The translations under genes were made by a program, and so were the position numbers. Below the pieces are notes generated by a model that was not told the origin of the DNA, made no database searches, and saw nothing but the letters and a program-made list of their open reading frames with translations. Positions 62,418 through 64,000 of a DNA stretch of 64,000 nucleotides are shown in pieces; positions within the stretch are counted from its first letter, which is position 1; each line of letters opens with the position of its first letter. Where the stretch lies: the NCBI GenBank assembly GCA_039105265.1, contig JAPFFF010000032.1, positions 597,001-661,000 on the forward strand, read 5' to 3'. Origin of the DNA: Tritrichomonas musculus. Its lineage: Eukaryota; Parabasalia; Tritrichomonadida; Tritrichomonadidae.

Positions 62418-64000
62418 TTAATACGAAGATATGATTTCAATATCACGTTTTTTAACGAATTCCATGTCTACGTTAGAAGCCAGTTGATAATTATTTTTTC
62501 TTAATATATCCAAAATTTTATCGAAAGAAGGACGATCTGAAGGATCAGCATAAGTACACAAAGAGATGATACTCAAACAAAGCTTAGAAATAGAATCAGA
62601 AGCCTTTGGCAAAGGAATCGGCTTTCCCATCATTTTATCTCTAATTTTGTAATCAGGAAGAGATCCAACGAACAAGAAATACAAGACGATACCGAATGAA
62701 TAAACGTCCGTTTTATTATCATATTCTTCTTCGTTCATCATTTCAGGTGACATGTAAGAAATAGTTCCAACTCCCTTTGACATTGAACATTTTGTTAACG
62801 AGTAACTTTCATCAAGAAATTCGTTAAAACGAACAAGACCGAAATCAACAATTTTTGCTTGAAAAAGTGAATTCAACATAATGTTGTCAATTTTTAAGTC
62901 ACGATGAATCCATCCAATTTTGTGAATATGAGACATTCCATGACAAATTTCAACAACAATTTTTGATTTGATTGTATTATTCAGAATATTCTTCTCTAAA
63001 CACTCAGACAAACTGTATTCAAGATGCTCAAGGAAAATTGCAACAGTTGTCATTTCTTTATTCATTTCGTTCTTGATTACTTCACACGTGTTGATGCCAT
63101 AAGCAATGCAAATGCAAGGATGATGAATTGAATAAAGAAATTCAAATTCTTTGATTGCATTTTGAAGATCTTTAAAAGTTTTTTTATGATCAAATTTTAT
63201 AACTTTCTTACACATTGTTCGATTCGTTCTGAAATCAAATATCTTGAAAGTAACAGCAGTTGATCCTTCTCCAATTCTATCAACGATAATGTGAAATTTC
63301 TCATCATCTTCACCAATAAATATGTTCTTTGAATCAGCATTATCTTTATTTGAAGGATGAATCAATACCAAAAGAGGTTCTTCTTTTCTATAATCAATCT
63401 TTGATAATTTAGTTTCAGGCTCAATTCTTTTATTTTCATATTTTAACTCTCCACGATTTTTGTCATCTTTTGCATATAATTGCAAAACATCACCAACTGT
63501 CTGCTCAGAAGAAAAAGGATGATGATACTCTTTTGGAGCTTTCTCCGAACCTTCATATATGACATGAATCAAATAATTAATTTGAATATGAATTGGAGTG
63601 CTTCTCTTTTGTGCTCCTTTGTAATCGGATATTTTTGAATCCAAATTAATTATATCATCATTAAAAAAAAAAGTAAGATCATGTGATTTAAGCTCCTCCA
63701 TTTCATTAATTTGTGAGAATGTTTGACTTGAATCAAGGACGAGTTCAAGCGGTTTTCCATTAAAACTAATAAAATAATATTTTCGAGGTGGTTCGACTAT
63801 TTTTGGTTTAAATTTCCTAGCGCTTTTTCTTTTTTCTGCCAATGGCTTCTTTCCTTCATCATCTTTGTCATCATTTTTTCCCTTTATATCATCGACATGA
63901 ATATAAAGATCAAAGCAATCGCTATCATTATTTTGGCAAAAAATATAATCATCGTCTTTTAATACATTTCCTCCGCACTTTATTTCAATGTTGTTTTCTG
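62418..64000 (-). CDS. TKL-like kinase with ubiquitin-like N-terminal modules (5' end outside window)
   Basis: The frame is open from the stop at 62418 to the window edge, about 527 codons, so the start lies beyond 64000. An apparent start at 63842 would be a TTG and is not needed. The N-terminal part has repeated short beta-rich modules with a ubiquitin-like look (CFDLYIHVDDIKG; FISFNGKPLELVLDSSQTF; IHVIYEGSEKAPKEYHHPF), separated by a basic, acidic-flanked linker (DDKDDEGKKPLAEKRKS). The kinase domain fills the C-terminal half: DRIGEGSTAVTFKIFD, lysine in CKKVIKF, HRDLKIDNIML, DFGLVRF, GTISYMSPEM and DVYSFGIVLYFLF. The catalytic residues are intact. Probably a cytosolic signalling kinase of the expanded trichomonad TKL set. 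Confidence 0.85.
   Translation of the reverse strand, partial: ENNIEIKCGGNVLKDDDYIFCQNNDSDCFDLYIHVDDIKGKNDDKDDEGKKPLAEKRKSARKFKPKIVEPPRKYYFISFNGKPLELVLDSSQTFSQINEMEELKSHDLTFFFNDDIINLDSKISDYKGAQKRSTPIHIQINYLIHVIYEGSEKAPKEYHHPFSSEQTVGDVLQLYAKDDKNRGELKYENKRIEPETKLSKIDYRKEEPLLVLIHPSNKDNADSKNIFIGEDDEKFHIIVDRIGEGSTAVTFKIFDFRTNRTMCKKVIKFDHKKTFKDLQNAIKEFEFLYSIHHPCICIAYGINTCEVIKNEMNKEMTTVAIFLEHLEYSLSECLEKNILNNTIKSKIVVEICHGMSHIHKIGWIHRDLKIDNIMLNSLFQAKIVDFGLVRFNEFLDESYSLTKCSMSKGVGTISYMSPEMMNEEEYDNKTDVYSFGIVLYFLFVGSLPDYKIRDKMMGKPIPLPKASDSISKLCLSIISLCTYADPSDRPSFDKILDILRKNNYQLASNVDMEFVKKRDIEIISSY

Overview
The window reads as nuclear DNA of a trichomonad parabasalid, most likely Tritrichomonas or a close relative. 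It is extremely AT-rich and its compact genes show no obvious introns. Its gene families are the ones that dominate trichomonad genomes: BspA-like leucine-rich repeat proteins, DUF3447/ankyrin proteins, TKL-type kinases, an actin-related protein, a tetraspanin-like protein and a PPP phosphatase. The species call is inference from family content and base composition only.

Layout. 1-4.1 kb is a less AT-rich segment with a superfamily 2 helicase and small paralogous ORFs, probably a remnant of a large virus-like (Polinton-type or similar) element. 5.0-16.45 kb is a hAT element with perfect 13-bp terminal inverted repeats (TIRs) and an 8-bp target duplication. Inside it sits a complete MULE (7,685-13,719) with a 9-bp target duplication. 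A decayed kinase fragment follows, then an intact Arp2 gene (17.5-18.7 kb). 18.8-37.3 kb is a large inverted duplication whose arms carry a (GAT/GAA)n microsatellite. The left arm was split by an 8.7-kb element (8-bp target duplication), which itself contains a mini Tc1-like element and a second, almost identical MULE. The right arm preserves the empty site. The spacer between the arms holds a Tc1/mariner element (DD37E spacing) and debris of virus-like genes.

39.5-46.5 kb is one ankyrin locus in which successive single ankyrin repeats, all cut at the same place in the repeat, are separated by AT-rich spacers. A 3-kb TIR element containing a smaller MITE has landed in one spacer. From 46.7 kb onward the window is gene-dense host DNA: kinase (-), GH1 beta-glucosidase with a 5' frameshift (-), BspA-like LRR (+), tetraspanin (-), PPP phosphatase with a repeat-rich N-terminus (-), a 472-bp MITE, a second BspA-like LRR (+), a possible two-exon small gene (+), and a kinase with ubiquitin-like N-terminal modules that runs off the right edge (-).

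How it works together. The left 46 kb is mainly a stack of DNA transposons inserted into one another, with target duplications that let the order of insertion be read. The right 17 kb carries unrelated single genes on both strands, with no operon logic. The strongest candidates for something new are the one-repeat-per-block ankyrin gene, the MULEs whose inverted arms carry GC-rich 120-bp tandem arrays and have exchanged a rearrangement between arms, and the inverted duplication with its built-in empty site.
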